Shown here in pieces: positions 45,142 to 58,880 of a stretch of 64,000 nucleotides of DNA. Source of the DNA: Buchananella sp. 14KM1171 (GTDB taxonomy: Bacteria > Actinomycetota > Actinomycetes > Actinomycetales > Actinomycetaceae); assembly GCF_041380365.1 (NCBI RefSeq), contig NZ_CP159981.1, positions 1,612,001-1,676,000 of the forward strand, in the 5' to 3' direction. Below the pieces are notes generated by a model, which ran no database searches, was not told the origin of the DNA, and was given only the letters and a program-made list of their open reading frames with translations. Numbering within the stretch: the stretch's first letter is position 1; the number at the start of each line of letters is the position of its first letter. The position numbers were made by a program, and so were the translations under genes.

Positions 45142-46714
45142 CGCTGCTCGCCCCCTCGGCACCGGAACGAATCAGGTAATCGAACGCGCTCAACGACGCC
45201 GTGGCGCCCGCGCCCAGCGAGATCACGATCTGCTTGTAAGGCACGTTGGTGCAGTCACCGGCCGCGAACACGCCCGGCAGGGAGGTGGCGCCGCGCGGGT
45301 CGATCACGATCTCGCCCACCCGGTTGGTCTCCACCGAGCCCGCCAGCCAGTCCGTGTTCGGCAGCAGACCGATCTGCACGAACACGCCGGCCAGGTCGAT
45401 GCGGCGCTGCTGCCCGCTGGCACGTTCCTCCACCTGCAGGCCCGTCACCTGCGCGCCGTCGCCCAGTACCTCCACCACGCGGGTGCCGGTCAGCACCTCC
45501 ACGTTCGGCAGCGAGCGCAGCTTGGCCACCAGCACGGCGTCCGCCTTCAGCTCGTCCAAGAACTCCACCACCGTCACGTGGCTCACCACGCCCGCGAGGT
45601 CGATAGCCGCCTCGATGCCGGAGTTGCCGCCGCCGATCACGGCCACGCGCTTGCCCTTGAACAGCGGGCCATCGCAGTGCGGGCAGAACGTTACGCCCTT
45701 GTTGCGGTACTCGTCCTCGCCCGGCACGCCCAGCGTGCGGTAGCGGGCACCCGTGGCCAGCACCACCGAGCGCGAGCGCAGCCGCCCGCCGCCCTCGAAG
45801 TCCACCTCCAGCAGGCCGTCGGCACCCTTGCGCAGAGCGCTCGCCTGCACACCGGTGGTCACGTCCACGTCGTAGGCGCGCACGTGCTCCTCCAGGGCCG
45901 CACCCAGGCGCGGGCCCTCTGTGTAGGGCACGGAGATGAAGTTCTCGATCGCCATCGTGTCCAGCACCTGGCCGCCAAAGCGCTGCGCCACCAGGCCCGT
46001 GCGCAGCGCCTTGCGGGCCGCGTAGATCGCGGCGGTGGCACCCGCCGGACCGGCGCCCAGCACCAGCACGTCGAACGCCTCCTTCTCGGAGAGCGCGGCT
46101 GCGGCCCGGGCGGCCGCACCAGCGTCCAGCTTCGCCACGAAGTCCGCCACGTCCATGCGGCCCTGGTCAAAGACCGCGCCGTCCTTGTAGACCGTGGGGA
46201 CGGCCAGGATGTTCTTGGCCTTGATCTCCTCCTGGAACACGCCGCCCTCCACCGCCGTGTGGCGGATCTTCGGGTTCAGCACGCTCATGGTGTTCAGGGC
46301 CTGCACCACCGTGGGGCAGTTCTGGCAGGTCAAAGACATGTAGGTAACGAACTCGCCGCCCTCAAGGGACTTGATCGCAGCGACGACGTCGTCCTCAAGC
46401 CTCGGCGGGTGGCCGCCAACCTGCACCAGCGCCAGCACCAGCGAGGAAAACTCGTGCCCCAGCGGCACGCCGGCAAAACGCACCGACACGTCCGTGCCCG
46501 CGCGGCGAATCGCGAAGGAGGGCGTGTAGGCGTGCGGCTCCTCCACCACGCTCACCAGCTCAGAGAGAGCCGCGATCTCTTCCACCAGCGAGCGCGTCTT
46601 GGCGGAGGACTCGCCGCCGTCCAGCGACACCGCCAGCTCCACCGGCAGCTTGATTAGCTCCAGGTACTGCTTCAGCTGCGCCGTGGCAGCCGCATCCAAA
46701 ATGGCCACAGTCAC
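45128..46714 (-). CDS. ahpF: Alkyl hydroperoxide reductase subunit F
   Basis: The 528-residue flavoprotein has two N-terminal thioredoxin-like folds with redox CQNC (about residue 130), an FAD-binding VLVLGAGPAGATAAIYAARK, the thioredoxin-reductase-type redox centre CPHC, an NADH-binding VAVIGGGNSGIEAAIDLAG and a final GVFAAGDCTNVPYKQIV. It passes electrons from NADH to AhpC. Preceded 78 bp upstream by ahpC and followed with overlap by oxyR; all three are probably driven from the OxyR-type site before ahpC. Confidence 0.96.
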   Translation of the reverse strand: MTVAILDAAATAQLKQYLELIKLPVELAVSLDGGESSAKTRSLVEEIAALSELVSVVEEPHAYTPSFAIRRAGTDVSVRFAGVPLGHEFSSLVLALVQVGGHPPRLEDDVVAAIKSLEGGEFVTYMSLTCQNCPTVVQALNTMSVLNPKIRHTAVEGGVFQEEIKAKNILAVPTVYKDGAVFDQGRMDVADFVAKLDAGAAARAAAALSEKEAFDVLVLGAGPAGATAAIYAARKALRTGLVAQRFGGQVLDTMAIENFISVPYTEGPRLGAALEEHVRAYDVDVTTGVQASALRKGADGLLEVDFEGGGRLRSRSVVLATGARYRTLGVPGEDEYRNKGVTFCPHCDGPLFKGKRVAVIGGGNSGIEAAIDLAGVVSHVTVVEFLDELKADAVLVAKLRSLPNVEVLTGTRVVEVLGDGAQVTGLQVEERASGQQRRIDLAGVFVQIGLLPNTDWLAGSVETNRVGEIVIDPRGATSLPGVFAAGDCTNVPYKQIVISLGAGATASLSAFDYLIRSGAEGASSDEPA

Positions 46715-46792
46715 ATCAGCTCCTATCGGCGAGCGCGGGGAGGGGGCCAGGCCAACCGAGATCGGCCCGGCCCCGCAGTTTTCCGCGCTAAA

Positions 46793-47356
46793 TCAGATCT
46801 TGCCCACGAGGTCGAAGGACGGGGTCAGGGTCTCGTCGCCCTCTTCCCACTTGGCCGGGCACACCTCGCCCGGGTGGTTGCGCACGTACTGCAGGGCCTT
46901 GATCTTGCGCAGCAGCTCGTCGGCCTTGCGGCCCACGCCCTCCGGGGTGGTCTCCAGGTACTGGATCACGCCGTCGGGGTCGATGACGTAGGTGGAGCGG
47001 TCAGACAGGCCGGACTCCGGGCGCATGTTGTCGAAGTTCTCCGTGATGACGCCCTGCACGTCGCCCAGCATCGTGTAGGTCAGGGTGCCGACCTCCGGGG
47101 AGGTCTCGTGCCACGCCTTGTGCACAAAGTGGGAGTCGCGGGAGACGGAGTAGACCTCCACGCCCATGCCCTGCAGCTCGGCGTAGATGCCCTGCAGGTC
47201 GGACAGCTCGGTGGGGCAGACGAAGGTGAAGTCCGCCGGGTAGAAGAAGACGACGTTCCACTTGCCGGCCAGGTCTGCCTCCGTCACGTCCACGAACGCG
47301 CCGTTGCGGTACCCGGTGGTCTTGAAGGGCTTGATCTTGGTGTTGATCAGGGACAT
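46793..47356 (-). CDS. ahpC: Alkyl hydroperoxide reductase subunit C (peroxiredoxin)
   Basis: The 187-residue 2-Cys peroxiredoxin has peroxidatic Cys in FYPADFTFVCPTEL and resolving Cys in HPGEVCPAKW. It reduces H2O2 and organic peroxides and is recycled by AhpF next door. GAGAGAGGCG precedes the ATG. An OxyR-type operator lies about 85 bp upstream, just before a likely -35 box (TTGCCT), the place for activation. Confidence 0.97.
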   Translation of the reverse strand: MSLINTKIKPFKTTGYRNGAFVDVTEADLAGKWNVVFFYPADFTFVCPTELSDLQGIYAELQGMGVEVYSVSRDSHFVHKAWHETSPEVGTLTYTMLGDVQGVITENFDNMRPESGLSDRSTYVIDPDGVIQYLETTPEGVGRKADELLRKIKALQYVRNHPGEVCPAKWEEGDETLTPSFDLVGKI

Positions 47357-47440
47357 TTTGCGCCTCTCTCAGTGGGGCCGCGGTTCTCGCGGGTGTTTTT
47401 CTGACTGTATCCACTCTGGCAGCGCTTTACAAGGCAATGT

Positions 47441-47480
47441 CTATCATTACTTCCTGTACTGATAGATAGAGTGAATCTAT
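47441..47480 (-). promoter_or_regulatory. OxyR-type operator upstream of ahpC
   Basis: ATAG-N7-CTAT is perfect at 47466-47480 (ATAGAGTGAATCTAT), with an adjacent CTAT...GATAG pair at 47441-47465. The spacing matches the four-contact pattern of OxyR sites. Confidence 0.7.
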
Positions 47481-47592
47481 CTGGGTGGGGCGCTCGGTTG
47501 GCTTTCGTCTCACGCTGGCCGCTACCGTTGGTCTAGGCGCTAGGACCTAAGTCGGGGCGAACCGGACGGTGGCCCCGCAGAGAGGCGGAACG

Positions 47593-48414
47593 ATGGCCCA
47601 CTCCGAACGTAACGACGCCCTGCGGCCGCGAACCGAACTGCCGACCGCCCTGCGCCAAGTCACCGTGGCCCGCGCAGTCAGCCTCAGCCCACGCATGCGC
47701 CGCCTAATCCTCTCCGGCCCCGAACTAGCCGGCCACATGCCCTGGGGCCAGTGCACGCCGCTCGCCTCCCCCAACTTCGACGACCACTGCAAACTCCTCA
47801 TCCCCCAACCCGGAGTAGAGGTGGAGCGCGCCGCCCCAGGCCAAACAGGTGCGGGGCTACCCGACTCCCTGCGCGGCCGCGGACGCCACTACACCATCAG
47901 CCACTGGGACCCCGCAGCCGGCGAGCTCTGGCTAGACGTGCTACGCCACGAAGGCGGACTAGTAGGCCAGTGGGCGTTCACCGCCCAGGTCGGCGACGTT
48001 GCCTACCTCGGCGGTCCCCGCGCCACCGCCGCCGCGCCCCACGCCGACTGGTACCTATTCGTTGCCGACCAGGCCGCCCTACCGGCCGTGGAACGCTGGA
48101 TGAAACAGGCCGCCCCCGGGGTGCGCGCCGCCGCCGTCATCTCCGTGTACGACGTTGCCGAGGTACGCCCCCTTGCTACCGCCGCCGACGCCTCCATCGA
48201 CTGGATGGTGGGCCAGGCCGGGCCCGGGCGCTGCAACTCCGGGCTACTGCGGGCCGCCGAGCGCGCCGCCCTCACCCTGGCCACCGGCGGGGGAGAGGGC
48301 TTCGCGTGGGTGGCGGGCGAAAGCGCCCTGGCCTCCGACCTGCGCGAGCTGCTCGAGGGAATCGTGGGCGCCGGACGCGTCGAGGTGGGGCGCTACTGGA
48401 GCGCGCAGCGCTAA
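47593..48414 (+). CDS. Siderophore-interacting protein (ferric-siderophore reductase, ViuB family)
   Basis: ATG at 47593, after AGAGGCGG, gives 273 residues; an earlier ATG at 47569 is possible. The FAD-binding domain is clear: ILSGPELAGHMPWG, then GRGRHYTISHWDPAAGELWLDVLRHEG with the flavin-binding RxYT, followed by GQWAFTAQVGDVAYLGGPR. The C-terminal NAD(P)H-binding part contains WYLFVADQAALPAVERWM and FAWVAGESALASDLRELL. It releases iron from siderophores by reduction in the cytosol. It is divergent from ahpC. I see no convincing DtxR box in the 236-bp gap. Confidence 0.92.
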   Translation: MAHSERNDALRPRTELPTALRQVTVARAVSLSPRMRRLILSGPELAGHMPWGQCTPLASPNFDDHCKLLIPQPGVEVERAAPGQTGAGLPDSLRGRGRHYTISHWDPAAGELWLDVLRHEGGLVGQWAFTAQVGDVAYLGGPRATAAAPHADWYLFVADQAALPAVERWMKQAAPGVRAAAVISVYDVAEVRPLATAADASIDWMVGQAGPGRCNSGLLRAAERAALTLATGGGEGFAWVAGESALASDLRELLEGIVGAGRVEVGRYWSAQR

Positions 48415-48429
48415 CCGGCGGCGTGCCGA

Positions 48430-48652
48430 GGGCCGGGCGTGTGTGGGGCGGTTAGCTCCGGGGCGGTTAGCTCCGGCGCGGTGGGCTGTGGGGCGGTGGG
48501 CTGCGGGACGGTTAGCTCCGGGGCGGTGGGCTGTGGGTAGTCCTGATGTGTTGCTCTCCCCAGCCCAGCCGTGCCTATGCCAGATACCGAGCCTTCTCGC
48601 GGGGCCGGGCAGGAGCGGCCCCAGCCCAGCCGCGCCTATGCCAGATACCTCC
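48430..48652. repeat. Short tandem and direct repeats after the SIP gene
   Basis: Two kinds of short repeat: GGGGCGGTTAGCTCC/GGGGCGGTGGGCTGTG units (about 14-15 bp) between 48447 and 48538, and two copies of CCCAGCCCAGCC-GCCTATGCCAGATACC about 62 bp apart (around 48560 and 48622). No gene is visible from 48415 to 48729. Confidence 0.65.
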
Positions 48653-48729
48653 CCGCCAGGTCAATGTGCCGCTCGCTGGGTGCGGGGCTGGGGTGGTGTC
48701 CGACGTTCCACGCACGGCCCGAGCCGGCG

Positions 48730-48903
48730 TGCGCAAACGATTGAGTCTTTGTTGTTCCCGTTGAGGCGTTGTTGTTTCGGTGGTGGCTTTCTTGCACCTC
48801 TTGTGGCGCTATGGCGCCGATTAACGCCCGAAGAGCTCGCTTAAAGGCTCAAGAGCTGCAAGAACGGCTCAAGAGCTGCGACAAAGGCTCGACCGGTTGC
48901 GCA
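48730..48903. repeat. Family B element, 174 bp, type B1
   Basis: TGCGCA ends at 48730 and 48898. Left units resemble the 37421 element (ACGATTGAGTCTTTGTTGTT-like). Right units contain GGCTCAAGAGCTGC repeats. Same length to the base as the other four elements. Confidence 0.9.
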
Positions 48904-49011
48904 AGGCCCGGCCTGCGCCGTGAGCTGGGCCGACCGCCGTCCGGGTGCCTGGTTCTCGCTCTGCCGGTCCCAGGTGGCGTGCCGGAGGTTGCGCCGGAGC
49001 GGGGATGGTCG

Positions 49012-49185
49012 TGCGCAACCGGTTGTGGGGTTTGCCGACCTTTTGAGCTTTTACTGCAGCTCCTGTGGGCTTGCTGCACCGATTGAGGGGTTACCCGCTC
49101 GGGTAGGCCCTCGAGAGGTTCACTAAGCCCACGACTGGTTCACCAACCCCTCGAGAGGTTCACTAAGCCCTCAACGATTTGCGCA
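49012..49185. repeat. Family B element, 174 bp, type B2
   Basis: TGCGCA ends at 49012 and 49180. Left: ACCGGTTGTGGGGTTTGCCG, ACCTTTTGAGCTTTTACTGC, AGCTCCTGTGGGCTTGCTGC, ACCGATTGAGGGGTTACCCG. Then CT, then four inverted units ending TCACTAAGCCCTCAACGATT-like. The innermost pair matches very well. Confidence 0.92.
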
Positions 49186-49861
49186 CGCGCGCAGGCAAGC
49201 CGCCTAGGTGCCAACCGACGCCGGCAGCGCTTGCTCGCCCATGCCGCGCGGCCTGCCGCCGGCCAAGGTGCTCGTTGGCGTCTGCGGCGCTTGCACACAG
49301 CCACACAAGCCCTGAGCCTCGCAGCGCGCCGTTGCCGGAAGCACTTGCGTGGACTTGCGCGTCGGCGCACCAGCTGCGGCGCCCTCACCCTGCCTACTAA
49401 GCGCGCTGCCCGCCGAGTGCCTGTACTCGTCGCGTTGCCCGCACTCGTCGCGTTGCCCGCACTCGCCGCGTTGCCCGCTCTCTCACCTCCGACACCGCCG
49501 ACGCAGCGACGAACTATCCCACTGTCCGCCAGCTGGCTCATCCGCGCACTCTGCAAAGATGCGCCAAATGTGTCGCACCGCACGACGATGCCCTTTCAAG
49601 TCCGGGTCCGGGGAAGAATTGCCCGCAGTGGCCGCATGAGTGGGCGCCGACTGGACCAATCTTCCTGCGGTCGAAGTGTTGAAAACATGCGGAAAACTAG
49701 CCCCTGTTCGGGCCGGGTCACACTCGTGTGGGCGAGGACACGCCCGCAGAATTTGACCTGGCTGGCAGAACCCGCCTAATGTTTTCCCTCGTTGCCGCTG
49801 AGCAAAGCGGAAACCGGAAAGCGTGAAAGCGAATTCCGCAGAGGCAAGAAATTGCTTCGAT
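49186..49861. other. Gene-poor region before the rRNA promoter
   Basis: No convincing gene on either strand: reading frames here lack a ribosome-binding site and known motifs. It contains an 18-bp tandem repeat, CGCGTTGCCCGCACTCGT-like, about three copies at 49427-49480. The last 100 bases are AT-richer and lead into the rRNA promoter. Confidence 0.6.
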
Positions 49862-49891
49862 TTGACTCGCTACCGAGTTGATCGGTAAAGT
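49862..49891 (+). promoter_or_regulatory. rRNA operon promoter
   Basis: TTGACT (49862-49867), 18-bp spacer, TAAAGT (49886-49891), about 265 bp before mature 16S. The G/T-rich leader that follows (about 49930-50150) probably contains processing and antitermination sequences; further promoters may exist. Confidence 0.65.
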
Positions 49892-50155
49892 AGTCAACCG
49901 GCCCGAAAGGGCCAACGACAAGCCATCTTGTTGGGGTGCTGGTTCTGTTTGGGGCTGGTGTTCTGGTGGGTGTGGGTGTTGTTTGGGAACTCAATAGTGT
50001 GTGGTTTGTTTTTTTGTTTAGTGTTTGTTTTTTGGGCTGACTGTTTTGGTTGGTCTGTTTTGTTTGCCTGGCCTTTTTGGTTGGGTGTTGTTTTTGTCAG
50101 GGTTTCTGGCAGGGGCTTTGGCTGGCTGGCTCGGTTGTGGGTTGGTTGGTTTTGG

Positions 50156-55245
<5,090 letters not shown>

Positions 55246-55333
55246 CACCAAAACACGCCAAACAACAAACCCGAACACAACACCACACGCTTACACCCCC
55301 TATACGGTTACAAACCCACCAAGGGTTAAAACA

Positions 55334-55451
55334 CGTGCGGCGGTCACAGCAGCAGGGAAACGCCCGGCCCCATACCGAACCCGGAAGCTAAGCCTGCCAG
55401 CGCCAATGGTACTGCACCCGCCAGGGTGTGGGAGAGTAGGACACCGCCGCC
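55334..55451 (+). rRNA. rrf: 5S ribosomal RNA
   Basis: About 118 nt, with GTGCGGCGGTCACAGC at the 5' end paired to the terminal ACCGCCGC, and the internal CCATACCGAACCCGGAAGCTAAG landmark (in two parts). It follows 23S by about 90 bp. Confidence 0.96.
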
Positions 55452-55466
55452 ACCAACCACAACACA

Positions 55467-55509
55467 ACGGCCCCCGTAGCGCGAACCAAACCGCAGCAAC
55501 GGGGGCCGT
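55467..55509 (+). terminator. rRNA operon terminator
   Basis: ACGGCCCCCGT (55467-55477) pairs with ACGGGGGCCGT (55499-55509) with a 21-nt loop, just after 5S. Confidence 0.7.
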
Positions 55510-55601
55510 CCCCACACCCACAAACACCCAACCCCCTGGGTCACTAAAGACGCACGACTCAAGTGACAAAACCAGCCACACCCACCACACCCGGAACGTG
55601 A

Positions 55602-56240
55602 AACTCGACGTTCGAAACCCCAACTCGACGTTCGATGCCTCAACTCGACGAAAAACCAGCCCAAACGTCGAGCTGAAGACCCAAACGTCGAGTTGAAGAG
55701 CCGAACATCTAGTTGACTGGGGGACCCGCGCAGCGGCCGGGAGCGCGTCATCAAACAAGCCAGCCAGGACCACCCCACTCGGAACGTGAAACTCGACGTT
55801 CGACACCCCAACTAGACGTTCGAAGCTTCAACTCGACGAAAACCAGTGCCAAACGTCGAGTTGACGGGCTGAACGTCGAGCTGAAAAGCCGAACGTCGAG
55901 CTGAAGGGCCCAACGTCGAGACGACTGGGGGACCGGCGCAGCGCCGGTGGGAGGTCATCAACTAAGCCAGCCAGGGCCACTCCACCCGGAGCGTGAAACT
56001 CGACGTTCGACACCCCAACTAGACGTTCGAAGCTTCAACTCGACGAAAACCAGTGCCAAACGTCGAGTTGAAGGGCTGAATGTCGAGTTGAAGTGCCCAA
56101 CGTCTGGTTGACTGGGGGACTGGCCCACCAAGCCGGGAGCGCGTCTTTAAATGACCCAGACAGGGCCACTCCACCCGGAGCGTGAAACTCGACGTTCGAA
56201 ACCCGAACTAGACGTTCGAAGCTTCAACTCGACGAAAACC
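55602..56240. repeat. Family A tandem macro-repeats, left part (units 1-4)
   Basis: Macro-units start at 55602, 55790, 55997 and 56186 (steps 188, 207, 189). Each has three left 20-bp units (AACTCGACGTTCGA...), a short AAAACCAG centre, three or four right units (AACGTCGAGTTGA..., 20 bp apart), then GACTGGGGGACC, a GCGCAGC linker and GGAGCGTGAA leading into the next. The fourth unit is cut by the IS at 56240. The preceding 55510-55601 holds no gene. Confidence 0.93.
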
Positions 56241-57677
56241 GGCTCTTCCCAATTGAGGGTGTATTGGTGGTGTGATCCAGGGGAGGGTGTGTTGGTGTGT
56301 GGGTAGGGGTTGAGGTCTTCCGATGATGGGAGTCATCACACCGCCCACACGAAAGACCTCAACGTGTCCAACGCTACCTTCGTCGCGCCTGATCTGACTA
56401 CTTTTGCTGGCTTGGACGAGCTTGGTCTTGTCGTTACTGGCCAGCGTGTCGAGCCTGAGCGGGCGATACTGGAATGCCGCCTGGTCGAGCCTGATGACTG
56501 GTGTGGGCGGTGTGGATGTCAAGGCCTGGCACGTGACACGGTCAAGCGCCGGCTGGCTCACGAGCCCTTTGGGTGGCGTCCCACCACACTGGAAGTGCGA
56601 GTGCGTCGTTACCGCTGCCAGGAATGCGCACACGTATGGCGTCAGAACATGGACCTGGCAGCTGAGCCCAGGGCACGCCTATCGAGGCGTGCGGTGCGTT
56701 GGGCGTTGGAAGCCTTGGTGTGTCAACACCTGAGCGTATCCCGCATCGCTCAGGGCCTGTCCGTGGCTTGGGACACCGCCAACGATGCTGTGCTGGCCGA
56801 AGGACAGCGCCTCTTGATCAACGACCCCGTCCGGCTTGAAGGAGTCAGAGTTATCGGCGTGGATGAGCATGTTTGGCGCCATACTCGCGCAGGTGACAAG
56901 TACGTAACCGTGGTCATCGACTTAACCCCCGTCAAGGATGGCACTGGCCCTGCCCGGCTACTCGCCATGGTCCAGGGCCGCTCCAAGCAGGCTTTCAAGG
57001 GCTGGCTGGCCCAGCAGCCCCGAGCATGGAGAGATGGCGTGGAAGTGGTCGCGATGGACGGTTTTAGCGGGTTTAAAACCGCCACCACCGAGGAAATGCC
57101 CCAGGCCAGGGCCGTGCTCGATCCCTTCCACGTAGTACGCCTGGCAGGCCAGGCGCTTGATGAGTGTCGTCGGCGTGTTCAGCAAGAACTACATGGACGG
57201 CGGGGACGGGCTGATGATCCCCTGTACAAGGCCCGCCGTACTCTGCACACCGGTAGCGACCTGCTCACCCCTGCCCAGCGCAAGCGTTTAGACGCGCTCT
57301 TCGCCAACGATGACCATGCCCAAGTCGAGGTCACCTGGGGTGTGTACCAGAAGATGGTGGCCGCTTACCGTCAGCCCGAGCGGGCCAAGGGCAAAAGACT
57401 CATGCAAGAACTGATCACCGCGATCTCTAGCGGCGTACCTGCCGCCCTGAGCGAGGTCATCACCCTGGGACGAACGCTGAAGAAACGCGCCGGTGACATC
57501 CTGGCCTACTTCGACCATCCCAGGACCAGCAACGGCCCCACCGAAGCACTCAACGGACGCCTGGAACACCTACGCGGCTCAGCACTCGGCTTTCGCAACC
57601 TGACCAACTACATCACCCGCAGCCTGCTCGAAGCAGGCGGATTCAAACCCCAACTACACCCTTAAATGGGAAGAGCC
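56241..57677 (+). mobile_element. ISL3-family insertion sequence, complete, 1437 bp
   Basis: Terminal inverted repeats of 23 bp: GGCTCTTCCCAATTGAGGGT... at the left and the complement of GGCTCTTCCCATTTAAGGGT... at the right (20 of 23 or better). It is flanked by an exact 8-bp target duplication CGAAAACC (56233-56240 and 57678-57685), the usual size for ISL3. It split a family A macro-unit, whose sequence resumes without loss after the IS, so the insertion is recent and the array is older. Confidence 0.96.
56364..57665 (+). CDS. ISL3-family transposase
   Basis: GTG at 56364 (VSNATFVAPDLTTFAGLDELGL) gives 433 residues; ATG at 56310 would add 18. An N-terminal zinc-finger (CGRCGC, then CQECAHVW) is followed by a helix-turn-helix and the DDE catalytic domain. 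The catalytic domain has VIGVDEHVWRH, then VVAMDGFSGFKTA with VLDPFHVVRLAG, and a final RTSNGPTEALNGRLEHL carrying the Glu. It is intact and probably active, and nearly fills the element. Confidence 0.94.
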   Translation: MSNATFVAPDLTTFAGLDELGLVVTGQRVEPERAILECRLVEPDDWCGRCGCQGLARDTVKRRLAHEPFGWRPTTLEVRVRRYRCQECAHVWRQNMDLAAEPRARLSRRAVRWALEALVCQHLSVSRIAQGLSVAWDTANDAVLAEGQRLLINDPVRLEGVRVIGVDEHVWRHTRAGDKYVTVVIDLTPVKDGTGPARLLAMVQGRSKQAFKGWLAQQPRAWRDGVEVVAMDGFSGFKTATTEEMPQARAVLDPFHVVRLAGQALDECRRRVQQELHGRRGRADDPLYKARRTLHTGSDLLTPAQRKRLDALFANDDHAQVEVTWGVYQKMVAAYRQPERAKGKRLMQELITAISSGVPAALSEVITLGRTLKKRAGDILAYFDHPRTSNGPTEALNGRLEHLRGSALGFRNLTNYITRSLLEAGGFKPQLHP

Positions 57678-57685
57678 CGAAAACC

Positions 57686-58700
57686 AGTGCCAAACGTCGA
57701 GTTGACGGGCTGAACGTCGAGCTGAAAAGCCGAACGTCGAGCTGAAGGGCCCAACGTCGAGACGACTGGGGGACCGGCGCAGCGCCGGTGGGAGGTCATC
57801 AACTAAGCCAGCCAGGGCCACTCCACCCGGAGCGTGAAACTCGACGTTCGACACCCCAACTAGACGTTCGAAGCTTCAACTCGACGAAAACCAGTGCCAA
57901 ACGTCGAGTTGACGGGCTGAACGTCGAGCTGAAAAGCCGAACGTCGAGCTGAAGGGCCCAACGTCGAGACGACTGGGGGACCGGCGCAGCGCCGGTGGGA
58001 GGTCATCAACTAAGCCAGCCAGGGCCACTCCACCCGGAGCGTGAAACTCGACGTTCGACACCCCAACTAGACGTTCGAAGCTTCAACTCGACGAAAACCA
58101 GGGCCAAACGTCGAGCTGAAGACCCAAACGTCGAGTTGAAGAGCCGAACGTCTAGTTGACTGGGGGACCCGCGCACCAAGCCGGGAGCGCGTCATCAACC
58201 AAGCCAGCCAGAGCCACCGCACCCGGAACGTGAAACTAGACGTTCGAAACCCCAACTCGACGTTCGAAACCCCAACTAGACGTTCGATGCCTCAACTCGA
58301 CGAAAAACCAGCCCAAACGTCGAGCCGAGCATTCAAACGTCCAGACGAAGACCCAAACGTCGAGTTGACTGGGGGACCCGCGCAGCGTCGGTGGGGCGTC
58401 ATCAACCAAGCCAGCCAGGACCACCCCACTCGGAACGTGAAACTCGACGTTCGACACCCCAACTAGACGTTCGAAGCTTCAACTCGACGAAAACCAGTGC
58501 CAAACGTCGAGTTGACGGGCTGAACGTCGAGCTGAAAAGCCGAACGTCGAGCTGAAGGGCCAAACGTCGAGTCGAAGACCCAAACGTCGAGCTGAAGACC
58601 CAAACGTCTAGCTGAAGACCCAAACGTCGAGCTGAAGACGCAAACGTCGAGACGAAGTGGCAAACGTCGGGTTGTAGGCGCAAACGTCCAGACTACCGAG
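57686..58700. repeat. Family A tandem macro-repeats, right part (rest of unit 4, units 5-8)
   Basis: After the IS, unit 4 resumes, then macro-units start at 57838, 58045, 58234 and 58441 (steps 207, 189, 207). The 188/189 and 207 spacings recur on both sides of the IS. The last unit has an extended right arm of ten 20-bp units (58503-58700), all with cores like AACGTCGAGCTGAAG. Bases 58701-58880 up to the next gene show nothing else. Confidence 0.93.
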
Positions 58701-58880
58701 AGGGCTGCCCAGCCATGAGCTGCCCAGCCATGAAGTAGCTTTCTCAGCACGCACCCCCCGGCCACCATTTCGCGGGCAATTCCGTCGCGTGCCGCTGTAA
58801 CCGACCCTTGCCGGAACGTACAGAAAGGAGCCCCTGGCTGCGCGGTAGGCTTTGCATGGCTTCGAACAGAAGGGTGCAAG

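Noticed and set aside
47531-47552. DtxR box before the siderophore-interacting protein gene
   Set aside because: TCTAGGCGCTAGGACCTAAG has AGG and CCT halves, but their spacing does not match the DtxR consensus and the centre is not symmetrical.
49140-49779. Proteins in the region before the rRNA promoter
   Set aside because: Both strands have open frames over an 18-bp tandem repeat, but no start signal, known motif or consistent codon pattern was seen.
55602-58700. CRISPR array
   Set aside because: Regular 20-bp spacing looks CRISPR-like, but the conserved part is only about 11 bp, the variable part about 9 bp, the orientation flips in the middle of each array, and no cas genes are nearby.
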